From: Syntrophomonadaceae bacterium
GTDB taxonomy: Bacteria; Bacillota; Dethiobacteria; DTU022
Direction: 5' to 3'
DNA length: 24,991 nt
NCBI GenBank assembly: GCA_007130585.1
Contig: SLSE01000082.1
Location: 1-24,991, forward strand
In this document: positions 1 to 6,752 of the stretch, in pieces
How the letters are laid out: each line of letters opens with the position of its first letter
Numbering within the stretch: position 1 is the stretch's first letter
Notes under the pieces: generated by a model
What the model was told of the DNA's origin: nothing
Seen by the model: only the letters and a program-made list of their open reading frames with translations
The model's database searches: none
Made by a program: the position numbers and the translations under genes

Positions 1-471
1 ATAAAAGGGGCTGTGAAGATCCCTGTAATCGCTGCAGGCGGCATCACCTATGAAAGTGACATTGTTGAGATGATGAAGCTGGGAGCCGATGGAGTCCAGA
101 TGGCAACCCGTTTTGTCTTAAGCAGGGAATGCACCGTGGCCGATTCTTTCAAAGCCCATTACTTAAGCGCCCGCGAAGAAGATGTCGTGATCATCAAAAG
201 TCCCGTCGGTCTGCCCGGACGGGCAATCCGAAATGTGTTTTCAGACGCCCTGGCCCGCGGCGAGAGCCCGGAAATCAGCTGTGATGACTGCCTCAAGATT
301 TGCTCGCGGGAATACTGTATCCTGGAAGCGCTTGAGAACAGCCGGCTGGGCAATATAGATCACGGAGTTATCTTTTCCGGCCAAAACGTTTTTAAAATAA
401 AAGAGATCCTGACTGTTAAACAAATTTTTGAAAACCTGAAGGGAGCCTTTGCTAGACAGGTAACCCGGTGA
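1..471 (+). CDS. Nitronate monooxygenase / FabK-like FMN oxidoreductase, C-terminal part (5' end outside window)
   Basis: The reading frame is open from base 1 (ATA AAA GGG GCT GTG), so the gene begins upstream and only the last 156 residues are visible. The phosphate-binding end of a TIM-barrel flavoenzyme is recognisable: IPVIAAGGI followed by LGADGVQMATRFVLS, as in nitronate monooxygenases and enoyl-ACP reductase II (FabK). These use FMN to oxidise alkyl nitronates or reduce enoyl thioesters. A C-terminal Cys cluster (CDDCLKIC...YC) follows; I recall similar tails in clostridial members but cannot confirm it here. The in-frame GTG at 13 is internal, not a start. Which of the two activities applies cannot be decided from this fragment. 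A rho-independent terminator follows 68 bases after the stop. Confidence 0.85.
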   Translation: MKGAVKIPVIAAGGITYESDIVEMMKLGADGVQMATRFVLSRECTVADSFKAHYLSAREEDVVIIKSPVGLPGRAIRNVFSDALARGESPEISCDDCLKICSREYCILEALENSRLGNIDHGVIFSGQNVFKIKEILTVKQIFENLKGAFARQVTR

Positions 472-539
472 CACAAATTCAGGTCTTTCTTGTCCTGCCA
501 AATACAGGCAACCCTTCCCATAAATTATGCAGCCATTGC

Positions 540-571
540 CCAACCCGTGAAAAGGTTGGTTTTTTCTTTTT
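540..571 (+). terminator. Rho-independent terminator after the flavoenzyme gene
   Basis: CCAACC (540-545) pairs with GGTTGG (554-559) across an 8-base loop. It is followed directly by a run of T broken once by C (560-571). It separates the upstream oxidoreductase from the SLC13 gene. Confidence 0.8.
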
Positions 572-629
572 ATATGACAAAATATTAATTTACAGTCAGT
601 AATGTAGGAATCGGGGCTTCTGAGTCTAA

Positions 630-643
630 TATACTATAGTATA
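630..643 (+). promoter_or_regulatory. 14-bp perfect palindrome in the promoter region of the SLC13 gene
   Basis: TATACTATAGTATA is a perfect palindrome 22 bases before the ATG at 665. It contains several possible -10 hexamers (TATACT, TATAGT, and TATAAA just after). No good -35 is present at the proper distance, so the promoter may need an activator, or the palindrome may be an operator. Either role is inference. Confidence 0.4.
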
Positions 644-664
644 AAATCTTAAGGCAGGCAGTTG

Positions 665-2116
665 ATGCTTATCAGTAAATTTGACGGGACCATCAATGCA
701 GTGTCTAAAAAGCAGGTGATCAGCGTAAGCGCGGCCCTGGCCTGCTTTCTCCTGCTATACCGCCTGGCAGTTCCGGCCCTGGGCCAGGAAATGGGAGCAG
801 CGCTTGCTGTTATAATTGGCGGCGTACTGCTCTGGGTTCTCGAACCAATTCCACTCTCCCTGACCTGCTTTATAATTATATTCGGCTTAATGGTGACAGG
901 CGCAGCTACCACAGATACAGTATTAAGCGGGTTCAGCTCAAACGCGACTTTTTTGATCCTGGCCGGATTGATGATCGCGCGGGGCATAAGTCATACTACC
1001 CTGGGCGAAAGAGCGGCATACCGGACCATTTTGAAATTTGGAGCCTCGCCGCGCGGCAGCCTGATGGCCCTTCTAGTTACCCTGCAGCTTTTGGCCATCT
1101 TCGTTCCCGCCACTGCAGTCAAGGCTACCCTGCTGCTCCCGATTGTCTACACCCTCGGCAAAAACCTGGTCCAGACCGGCAGCCGCCCGGAGGTTCAAAA
1201 AATGCTCCTGTTGGGCCTGGCTTACGGGACACACGTCACGGCCCTGGCCGTCCTGCCGGGAGCCCTCGGCAATGTTATTACGGCAGATTTAATTTCAGCC
1301 AACCTGGCTTACGAGATGACTTATACCCGCTGGTTGGCCTTCTTTGCCCCGGTTAGCCTGACCCTGATCCCCTGCACATGGCTAATCTTGTCACTGGCTT
1401 TCCCTGCCGGCAATGAAGGCAACCCCGAGCAGCGGGTAGAATTTCTGACCCGGAAGCTTGAGGAATTTGGCCCCCTGAAGGCAAGTGAGAAACGGCTTAT
1501 GGCAATCCTGTTTATGACTGTAGCCCTCTGGATGACGGACTTTCTACATGGCTGGCCGGCATTTGTTCCCGCACTCCTGGCAGTAATTCTCATGGCCCTG
1601 CCGGGCACAGGATTTATTAGCTGGGATAAACTACTGGCAATCAGCTGGGGCAATGTTCTGATGGTGGGGACAAACCTTTCCATGGGTCTTGTTTTGATCG
1701 GAACAGGCGCAGCCGGCTACCTGGCAACGATCTTATTCCCGGATTCTCTAATCCCCCATGTATTTGCCTTCTCGGCAGTTGGCTTTATCCTGATGGGGGT
1801 CCTGGTTCATTTCTACCATCTTTTTATCGGCAATGTAGCAACCCTGATCATCATCATGGTGCCGATGGTCCTGGAGCTGGGTACGCGAGCGGGAATAGAA
1901 CCCCTTTACTGGGTTCTGATCACCGGCGCTTCCAGCCTGCTGGGCTTTATCCTGGTCATCCAGACCATGCCCGGAGTTATTGTCTACAGCACCGGCAAGC
2001 TTAATGCTCTCGATTTTATCAAAGCGGGTGTCCCCCTGACGCTGGTCAGCATCCTGGTGGTAGCCCTGGCTGCCCGCTTCTGGTGGCCCTTCCTGGAAAT
2101 GCTCTTTTCAATGTAA
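665..2116 (+). CDS. SLC13/DASS-family anion (di-/tricarboxylate or sulfate type) transporter
   Basis: This is a 483-residue polytopic membrane protein with about a dozen hydrophobic segments, the usual size for the DASS (divalent anion:Na+ symporter, COG0471) family. A re-entrant-loop-like stretch near residue 100 (SSNATFLILAGLMIARGI) and the following VPATAVKATLLLPI correspond to the family's first anion/Na+-binding hairpin region. A cytosolic loop near residue 260 (rich in R, K and E) separates the two halves. The family imports dicarboxylates, citrate or sulfate with cations; the substrate cannot be read from the sequence. ATG at 665 is preferred over the TTG at 662 because AGGCAGG lies 6 bases upstream of the ATG. 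It is transcribed alone or with the DUF1847 gene 96 bases downstream. Nearby carboxylate genes make a carboxylate substrate plausible. Confidence 0.8.
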   Translation: MLISKFDGTINAVSKKQVISVSAALACFLLLYRLAVPALGQEMGAALAVIIGGVLLWVLEPIPLSLTCFIIIFGLMVTGAATTDTVLSGFSSNATFLILAGLMIARGISHTTLGERAAYRTILKFGASPRGSLMALLVTLQLLAIFVPATAVKATLLLPIVYTLGKNLVQTGSRPEVQKMLLLGLAYGTHVTALAVLPGALGNVITADLISANLAYEMTYTRWLAFFAPVSLTLIPCTWLILSLAFPAGNEGNPEQRVEFLTRKLEEFGPLKASEKRLMAILFMTVALWMTDFLHGWPAFVPALLAVILMALPGTGFISWDKLLAISWGNVLMVGTNLSMGLVLIGTGAAGYLATILFPDSLIPHVFAFSAVGFILMGVLVHFYHLFIGNVATLIIIMVPMVLELGTRAGIEPLYWVLITGASSLLGFILVIQTMPGVIVYSTGKLNALDFIKAGVPLTLVSILVVALAARFWWPFLEMLFSM

Positions 2117-2212
2117 GCATGAAAGACAGATCCTGCAGCAGCCTTATAAATCCGCGTTACACCCGGTTAACCCGGTATACTTTTAAAAATAAACGATAAG
2201 CAGGTGTTGAAA

Positions 2213-2854
2213 ATGACTGCAAATCACGAAAAACAGCCAGACTGCGCACAATGTAAAGTTTTTGCCTGTAGCAGCGGGCATAAAGACAAAGCTCCTGCCA
2301 ACTGCCCCATGATCTGCGAAGCAGAGCTTTTGGAGCAAACCACCCGGGAATACCGCAGCGAGATGTCCATGGAAATTGCCTGCACTTCAGCGCGGGTCGA
2401 AGCAGAAGGCTACTGCAGGTGGACCAGGGTTGAAGAGATTATTGCTTTTGCCAGGGGTGCAGGATATAAAAAAATCGGGCTGGCCCACTGTATCGGCCTG
2501 CGCAGGGAAGCAGAACGCTTCAGCAAGATTATGACTCAAAACGGTTTTGAAATAATTTCGGTCGTCTGCAAGGCGGGGGCGGAACCTAAAGAAACTCTCG
2601 GCCTCAGCGATACAGAAAAAGTCAGGCCCGGCCGCTTTGAGGCAATGTGCAACCCCATCGCCCAGGCCAAACTGTTGAACAAGGCCGGCGTCGAGTTGAA
2701 AATTATTCTCGGCCTGTGCGTGGGTCATGACTCTCTTTTTCTCCAATATGCCGATCCACCGGTAACTGTACTGGCCGTAAAAGACAGGGTTCTCGCTCAC
2801 AACCCCCTGGGCGCTCTTTATGCAGCTCACTACTTTGACAGGCGGTTCAGGTAA
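2213..2854 (+). CDS. DUF1847 family Cys-rich (predicted metal-binding) protein
   Basis: This is a 213-residue soluble protein. Its N-terminus has CAQC (11-14), C19, C31 and C35, and other cysteines lie at 93, 119, 146 and 169 (LGLCVGHDSLF). The ending includes AHNPLGALY. This pattern matches the DUF1847 proteins of anaerobic bacteria and archaea, which are predicted to bind a metal or Fe-S centre but have no established function. The ATG at 2213 is chosen because AGGTG (2202-2206) lies 6 bases before it; GTG 2204 and TTG 2207 fall inside or next to that site. It lies between two carboxylate-type transporters, but no functional link can be shown. Confidence 0.8.
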   Translation: MTANHEKQPDCAQCKVFACSSGHKDKAPANCPMICEAELLEQTTREYRSEMSMEIACTSARVEAEGYCRWTRVEEIIAFARGAGYKKIGLAHCIGLRREAERFSKIMTQNGFEIISVVCKAGAEPKETLGLSDTEKVRPGRFEAMCNPIAQAKLLNKAGVELKIILGLCVGHDSLFLQYADPPVTVLAVKDRVLAHNPLGALYAAHYFDRRFR

Positions 2855-2862
2855 CCGCCTGT
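2838..2862 (+). terminator. 10-bp hairpin overlapping the DUF1847 stop codon
   Basis: ACAGGCGGTT (2838-2847) pairs perfectly with AACCGCCTGT (2853-2862) over a 5-base loop. The stop codon TAA (2852-2854) spans the end of the loop. No proper T-run follows (TAAGTAACC), so this could be a weak terminator or an mRNA 3'-end stabiliser. Confidence 0.45.
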
Positions 2863-2977
2863 TAAGTAACCTTAACTTTCCCCCACACCATTTTAAACTC
2901 CTGAACAGGCAATAAATATAAAAGTTATAATTTGTATATTCTTTATAATATTTAGAATAGATATCTCTTTAAAATGC

Positions 2978-3006
2978 TTGCGCATTGTAAAAAAATTATG
3001 TATAAT
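2978..3006 (+). promoter_or_regulatory. Sigma-A-type promoter for the TRAP-TAXI transporter
   Basis: TTGCGC (2978-2983) and TATAAT (3001-3006) are separated by exactly 17 bases in an AT-rich stretch. The start of transcription would be near 3013, giving a leader of about 300 bases before the lipoprotein gene at 3321. The region 2855-3320 holds no other convincing gene. Confidence 0.65.
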
Positions 3007-3025
3007 AAACTCATTATTTCAACTG

Positions 3026-3060
3026 ATTTTACAATTAGACTCCAAGTCTATCAGTAAAAT
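3026..3060 (+). promoter_or_regulatory. Stem-loop at the 5' end of the TRAP-TAXI leader RNA
   Basis: ATTTTAC (3026-3032) pairs with GTAAAAT (3054-3060). Inside it AGACT (3037-3041) pairs with AGTCT (3045-3049), leaving a symmetric 4x4 internal loop. It begins about 13 bases after the predicted transcription start. It may stabilise the mRNA or be part of a larger leader structure; I do not recognise a known riboswitch. Confidence 0.4.
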
Positions 3061-3215
3061 TCTAAATTAAACCATTGGCAAACAATAAAGCCTGCCTTAT
3101 AAATTAAAATACGCAGCCTACCTCACAACAACATTTTTCTGCCGGCGGCAAGACCTTTAAGCGGGCGAATAAATCTTAAGCCCTGAAACCTGCTAAGTTT
3201 TAATTTTTATACCTG

Positions 3216-3225
3216 AAGGAGGTGA
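3216..3225 (+). promoter_or_regulatory. Perfect Shine-Dalgarno sequence with no start codon behind it
   Basis: AAGGAGGTGA lies about 95 bases before the lipoprotein start. No ATG, GTG or TTG occurs at a usable distance; the only GTG (3222) is inside the motif. The frame entered at that GTG would run 20 codons and end in TGA (3282-3284), overlapping the ATG at 3281. It may be a ribosome standby or sequestering element, or chance. Confidence 0.35.
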
Positions 3226-3280
3226 GTTCCGACACTAACCGCAACAACTCTTTTGCCGTATTTTCCCGGCAGGAACAACA

Positions 3281-3331
3281 ATGAGTAAGCAAAAACTACT
3301 AAAAACATGGGGGTATGACAATGTTTGGTAA
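3281..3331 (+). CDS. Possible 16-residue leader peptide overlapping the lipoprotein start
   Basis: The small reading frame (MSKQKLLKTWGYDNVW) starts at ATG 3281, 6 bases after AGGA, and stops at TAA 3329-3331. It overlaps the lipoprotein's ATG (3321) by 11 bases in another frame. Its AAAACTACTAAAAACATGGGGG stretch supplies the GGGGG ribosome site of the main gene, so translation could be coupled. There is no family match, and chance is a real alternative. Confidence 0.25.
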   Translation: MSKQKLLKTWGYDNVW

Positions 3332-4433
3332 TTCTAATTTAAAGTTTATGCTTGTTTTGATCCTTACTGTAATGATGATTTTAGCCTTTACCGTTACCGG
3401 ATGCGCTCCTGATGAAGTTCCGGTCGATCCGGATGATCCGGATGCCCCGGAAGAAGAAGCTGCCCCGGACAGGGTATCGATCAGGTGGAACACCGCCGAT
3501 GTCGGCTCGTACGGGTATTCTGTGGCCAGTCTGATGGTTGAAGAGTTAAACCGCGAGCTTCCCGATCACTTCGTAGTAACGATCCACCCCTTCCCGGCTA
3601 CGGGTGCAGGCATGAAAGCGGCCATGGAAGGCGATGGTGACATTGCCTACACCGCCGATGTGGGGATGACCCAGGTTTATGCCGAAGAAGCGGCATACAG
3701 CCATGATGAATGGCCGGCCAGGGACGATGACAATCTGCTGGTCCACAGTTTTTATGCTTATCCTATGGAAACCTCTCTTGCCGTTCATGTAAACAATGCC
3801 GACCAGTTCAACAGCTGGAGCGATTTTGACGGGGAACCGGTTTTCTTCACCCCGGCAGGTTTCATGAACTGGCTTAACATGGGCCGTATATTCGATGCCC
3901 TCGATATTGAATTTAACCACACCGAAATCGACTCCGGCATGGTGGCCGACGCCCTGAGCGACGGTTCAATTGTGGGCGCTGCCATATACACCACCGCCGG
4001 CCTCTCCCTGCCCACCTACCTGAGGGAAGCAGAAATGAGGATGGCAGATGAGTTCTACGCAGTAAGCCCGAACGATGAAGAAATAGCCCAGCTGGAGGCT
4101 GCCGGCCTGTCGGTTGTAGAAATCGATGCCACCGTGCCCTTTTCCACGGACGTTGGCACCGACACATACAAGGCAGTTCCGATCCTCTTTGCATACAATG
4201 TTATGGCGCATACACCTGCAGAATTCGTAAAGATGAAGCTGGAGATTTTTGAAGCGGCAGCCGACCGCCTGGCCGAATATGAACCCGGTTTCGGACCGCT
4301 GGCCAATGACTTTGTCGGCATGCAGGTCTCGGGAATCCGTGCCAACCCCGACATCCCGGTTCATGAGGGAATGGCCCAGTTCCTGGAAGATAGAGGAGCC
4401 TGGGACGACTCCTGGACCAGGGTTGGCGAATAA
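3321..4433 (+). CDS. TRAP transporter TAXI-family solute-binding lipoprotein
   Basis: This 370-residue extracytoplasmic receptor catches the solute for the TRAP permease encoded next. The signal peptide (1-27) ends in a lipobox, FTVTGC, with Cys28 as the lipid anchor. A strikingly acidic, proline-rich linker rich in D, E and P (about 31-48) follows, then the TAXI domain, starting VSIRWNTADVGSYGYSVASL, typical of this family's first strand and Ser/Tyr-rich loop. A middle GSIVGAAIYTTAGLSLPTYL segment is also family-like. ATG 3321 is preferred over ATG 3315 because GGGGG (3309-3313) sits 7 bases upstream of the former and 1 base from the latter. Known TAXI proteins bind amino acids or dicarboxylates; the ligand here cannot be read. 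The gene is preceded by its own promoter and a long leader. Confidence 0.88.
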   Translation: MFGNSNLKFMLVLILTVMMILAFTVTGCAPDEVPVDPDDPDAPEEEAAPDRVSIRWNTADVGSYGYSVASLMVEELNRELPDHFVVTIHPFPATGAGMKAAMEGDGDIAYTADVGMTQVYAEEAAYSHDEWPARDDDNLLVHSFYAYPMETSLAVHVNNADQFNSWSDFDGEPVFFTPAGFMNWLNMGRIFDALDIEFNHTEIDSGMVADALSDGSIVGAAIYTTAGLSLPTYLREAEMRMADEFYAVSPNDEEIAQLEAAGLSVVEIDATVPFSTDVGTDTYKAVPILFAYNVMAHTPAEFVKMKLEIFEAAADRLAEYEPGFGPLANDFVGMQVSGIRANPDIPVHEGMAQFLEDRGAWDDSWTRVGE

Positions 4434-4440
4434 CAACCCC

Positions 4441-4458
4441 CAGGGTTCACAGACCCTG
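4441..4458 (+). other. Small hairpin just after the lipoprotein gene
   Basis: CAGGGT (4441-4446) pairs with ACCCTG (4453-4458). An alternative pairing GGTTCA/TGAACC uses overlapping bases. It lies 8 bases after the stop codon, upstream of the larger hairpin at 4486-4524. Confidence 0.4.
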
Positions 4459-4465
4459 AACCACC

Positions 4466-4532
4466 AGTGATAGTAGCTAATAGAACCCATGCATGCGGCA
4501 CGAATTAACTGCCGCATGCATGGGATATCACT
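4466..4532 (+). other. Large intercistronic stem-loop between receptor and permease genes
   Basis: A perfect 15-bp stem (CCCATGCATGCGGCA, 4486-4500, with its complement at 4510-4524) closes a 9-base loop. A further outer stem of 7 bp joins AGTGATA (4466-4472) to TATCACT (4526-4532). No T-run follows, so it is not a terminator. Such hairpins after a binding-protein gene commonly protect the upstream mRNA, giving more receptor than permease; that role here is inference. Confidence 0.7.
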
Positions 4533-4567
4533 AGAGCAAAAGCAACTTAAAGAGGAGAGCTCAAAAC

Positions 4568-6616
4568 ATGCAGGAACCTTTCTTTGAATGGCTTAAATCC
4601 AAACTAACCCTTCGGAACCTGTCATTTGCAGTTTCAACTTTCTTCTTTGTTTACCTGGTCAACTATTTTCTGACCGGGACGGGAGGTCCTTTGCTGCTTG
4701 CCGTCCGCATGGTTCCGATTGCGATCATTATCTTTGTCTTGAACACACTGCAAACCAAACTAATATACCCGCGGCTGGGCACCATTTTAAACCGCTTGAT
4801 CGGCGCTATCTATATTGGCATCGCCCTGCTTGCCTTTATTTACTTTTATTATGAATTTGAAAATATTTTTATGTTCCGGGCCGGCTCTTATAACCAGATG
4901 GATTTTATAGTCGGAACCCTGATCTTTTTATTAATCATGGAAATATCCCGCAAAATTCATACCATTCTCTTTGCAGTTAATGTGGTGCTAATTATTTACA
5001 GCCTTTTCGGCTATATGTCCCCCTGGGACTTCTTCTGGCATCCGGGTGTGTCCTGGACACGCATCGTCAGTTCGACAACCCTGGAGCTGGCCACGGGAGT
5101 ATACGGACGCTACGCCCAGATGGCTTTAACCCTGGTTTCCGCATTCCTCCTGCTGGCCGCAGTGGCCAAAGCCTTTGGAGCACAAAGTGCGATTATCTCT
5201 ACTATTTACGGGATTTTCGGAAAGACAAAACATAACATCCCCCAGGTGGCAGTATTAAGTTCCGCCTCCCTCGGCGCAGTAAGCGGCAGCGGCGCAGCCA
5301 ATACTGCCGTCACGGGCAGCTTTACCATTCCTTTGATGATCAAACACGGCATCCATCCGGTTTACGCCGGCGCCGTGGAAACGGCAGCTTCAATGGGCGG
5401 CCTGATCATGCCACCCCTGATGGCGGTAGCCGGCTTTATTATGGCCGATTTCCTGGGAGTGCCTTACTGGGATGTTGTTATCCGCGGCTTTTCACTGAGC
5501 TTTATTTACTTTTCTGCCGTAATTATGTCTGTCTACCTGCTCAGCGTAAGTTCGGTATCACAGGAACAGGTTGACCCGCCCGCAGTACCTGCGTATGATA
5601 AACTTAAAACGGTCTCCTTTTTCGCCTGTATCGTTTCATTGATTATCCTGATGGGTGTAATCGGTTACGGTCCGATGCGGTCGGCCGTCTATACGGCTGC
5701 CCTGCTCGCTATTCTGCTGTTTGCCATCCACCTGTATTATAAATACAGGGTTAAAGATGAAGCGTTCAAAGACCAGCACCTGCCCTCAATGCTGCGGGAA
5801 ATTATTGAGACCCATGCTGACATGGCCTGGTACCTGGTAATCCTGATGTCGACCCTGGGCATTATGATTGGACTGTTTACAGTTACCGGATTTATCATGC
5901 GCATGGGGGCCCTGATGATGCAGCTGGGAGCCGTCAGCATTTTCCTGACCATCCTGGTTGCCTGGGGCTTTGGCTGGCTGGCCGGAACGGGCCTTCCTCC
6001 TACAGCCACCTATATCGTTGTGGCGGTAATCGTCGCTCCGCCGCTGATCCAGTGGGGCATTAACCCCTGGATCGCCCACATCTTTGTATTTTTAATCTCC
6101 GTCTGGGGTGAACTTTCTCCCCCGACCTCCCTGACAGCGGCGGTAGCTTCCCGCCTGGCCAACGCATCTTTCATGCGAACGATGATGACGGCACTTAAAA
6201 TCTGCCTGCCGATCCTTGTTATGTCCTTTGCCATTTTTATCAGGGAAGACCTGGTCACCACCCCGGGACTGCCCCAGATTCGCGATACGATCATAGTTGC
6301 CCTGGGAACTCTGGGCTTCACCTTTGCCATGTTCGGCAGGTTTATTACCCAAATCCGTTTTGATATTCCAATGAAAGCTGCACTTGCCTTTATTGCACTG
6401 GTCCCGCTGTTCCACCCGAGCACGACCGTCGCTATTATTGGCGCGGTAGTGGTATTTTTTATCCTGGTTTACGGGGTAAAGCGGCACAGGGAAATCGGAC
6501 CGCTGAGAAAAATTCAAAAAGAAGCCGCTGCTGCAGCTTCTGAAATGAAAAGTAAAGATCTGAAAGCAAAGGATATTGAAAGCAGGAAGAGTTCTGATGC
6601 TCCAGATAGTATCTAA
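4568..6616 (+). CDS. TRAP transporter fused permease (small and large membrane subunits in one chain)
   Basis: This 682-residue polytopic membrane protein matches the fused 4TM/12TM permeases that accompany TAXI receptors. Residues 1-150 are the DctQ-like hydrophobic segments and the remainder is the DctM-like transport domain. Family landmarks are SGSGAANTAVTGSFTIP (239-255), GGLIMPPLMAVAGF (277-290), the second-half loop GTGLPPTATYIVV, and WGELSPPTSLTAAVASRLA. These are the paired re-entrant loops that bind substrate and Na+. The last 35 residues form a charged, probably cytosolic tail. ATG 4568 follows AGAGGAGAG. It is co-transcribed with the receptor 134 bases upstream and ends 24 bases before a strong terminator. 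It presumably imports an organic acid or amino acid using a Na+ gradient. Confidence 0.9.
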   Translation: MQEPFFEWLKSKLTLRNLSFAVSTFFFVYLVNYFLTGTGGPLLLAVRMVPIAIIIFVLNTLQTKLIYPRLGTILNRLIGAIYIGIALLAFIYFYYEFENIFMFRAGSYNQMDFIVGTLIFLLIMEISRKIHTILFAVNVVLIIYSLFGYMSPWDFFWHPGVSWTRIVSSTTLELATGVYGRYAQMALTLVSAFLLLAAVAKAFGAQSAIISTIYGIFGKTKHNIPQVAVLSSASLGAVSGSGAANTAVTGSFTIPLMIKHGIHPVYAGAVETAASMGGLIMPPLMAVAGFIMADFLGVPYWDVVIRGFSLSFIYFSAVIMSVYLLSVSSVSQEQVDPPAVPAYDKLKTVSFFACIVSLIILMGVIGYGPMRSAVYTAALLAILLFAIHLYYKYRVKDEAFKDQHLPSMLREIIETHADMAWYLVILMSTLGIMIGLFTVTGFIMRMGALMMQLGAVSIFLTILVAWGFGWLAGTGLPPTATYIVVAVIVAPPLIQWGINPWIAHIFVFLISVWGELSPPTSLTAAVASRLANASFMRTMMTALKICLPILVMSFAIFIREDLVTTPGLPQIRDTIIVALGTLGFTFAMFGRFITQIRFDIPMKAALAFIALVPLFHPSTTVAIIGAVVVFFILVYGVKRHREIGPLRKIQKEAAAAASEMKSKDLKAKDIESRKSSDAPDSI

Positions 6617-6640
6617 GCAAACGACTTGCTGTAAAAATTA

Positions 6641-6674
6641 AAAAAACAGCTCCCGGAAAAGGGAGCTGTTTTTT
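6641..6674. terminator. Bidirectional rho-independent terminator
   Basis: AAAAAACAGCTCCC (6641-6654) is perfectly complementary to GGGAGCTGTTTTTT (6661-6674) around a 6-base loop. The T-run works rightward and the A-run supplies one leftward. It ends both the plus-strand TRAP operon (stop at 6616) and the minus-strand citE/citF operon (stop at 6753). Confidence 0.93.
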
Positions 6675-6752
6675 AATCAGCGGCGGTAAATATTAAAACA
6701 ACCGGGTTTGCGCAGGCAACGGGAAGTAGTATTAGACATACTGCTGCTACCG

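Noticed and set aside
3966..4517. 183-residue minus-strand frame across the end of the TAXI receptor gene
   Set aside because: It is the antisense of a clear TAXI coding region and of the intercistronic hairpin; its product has no family features.
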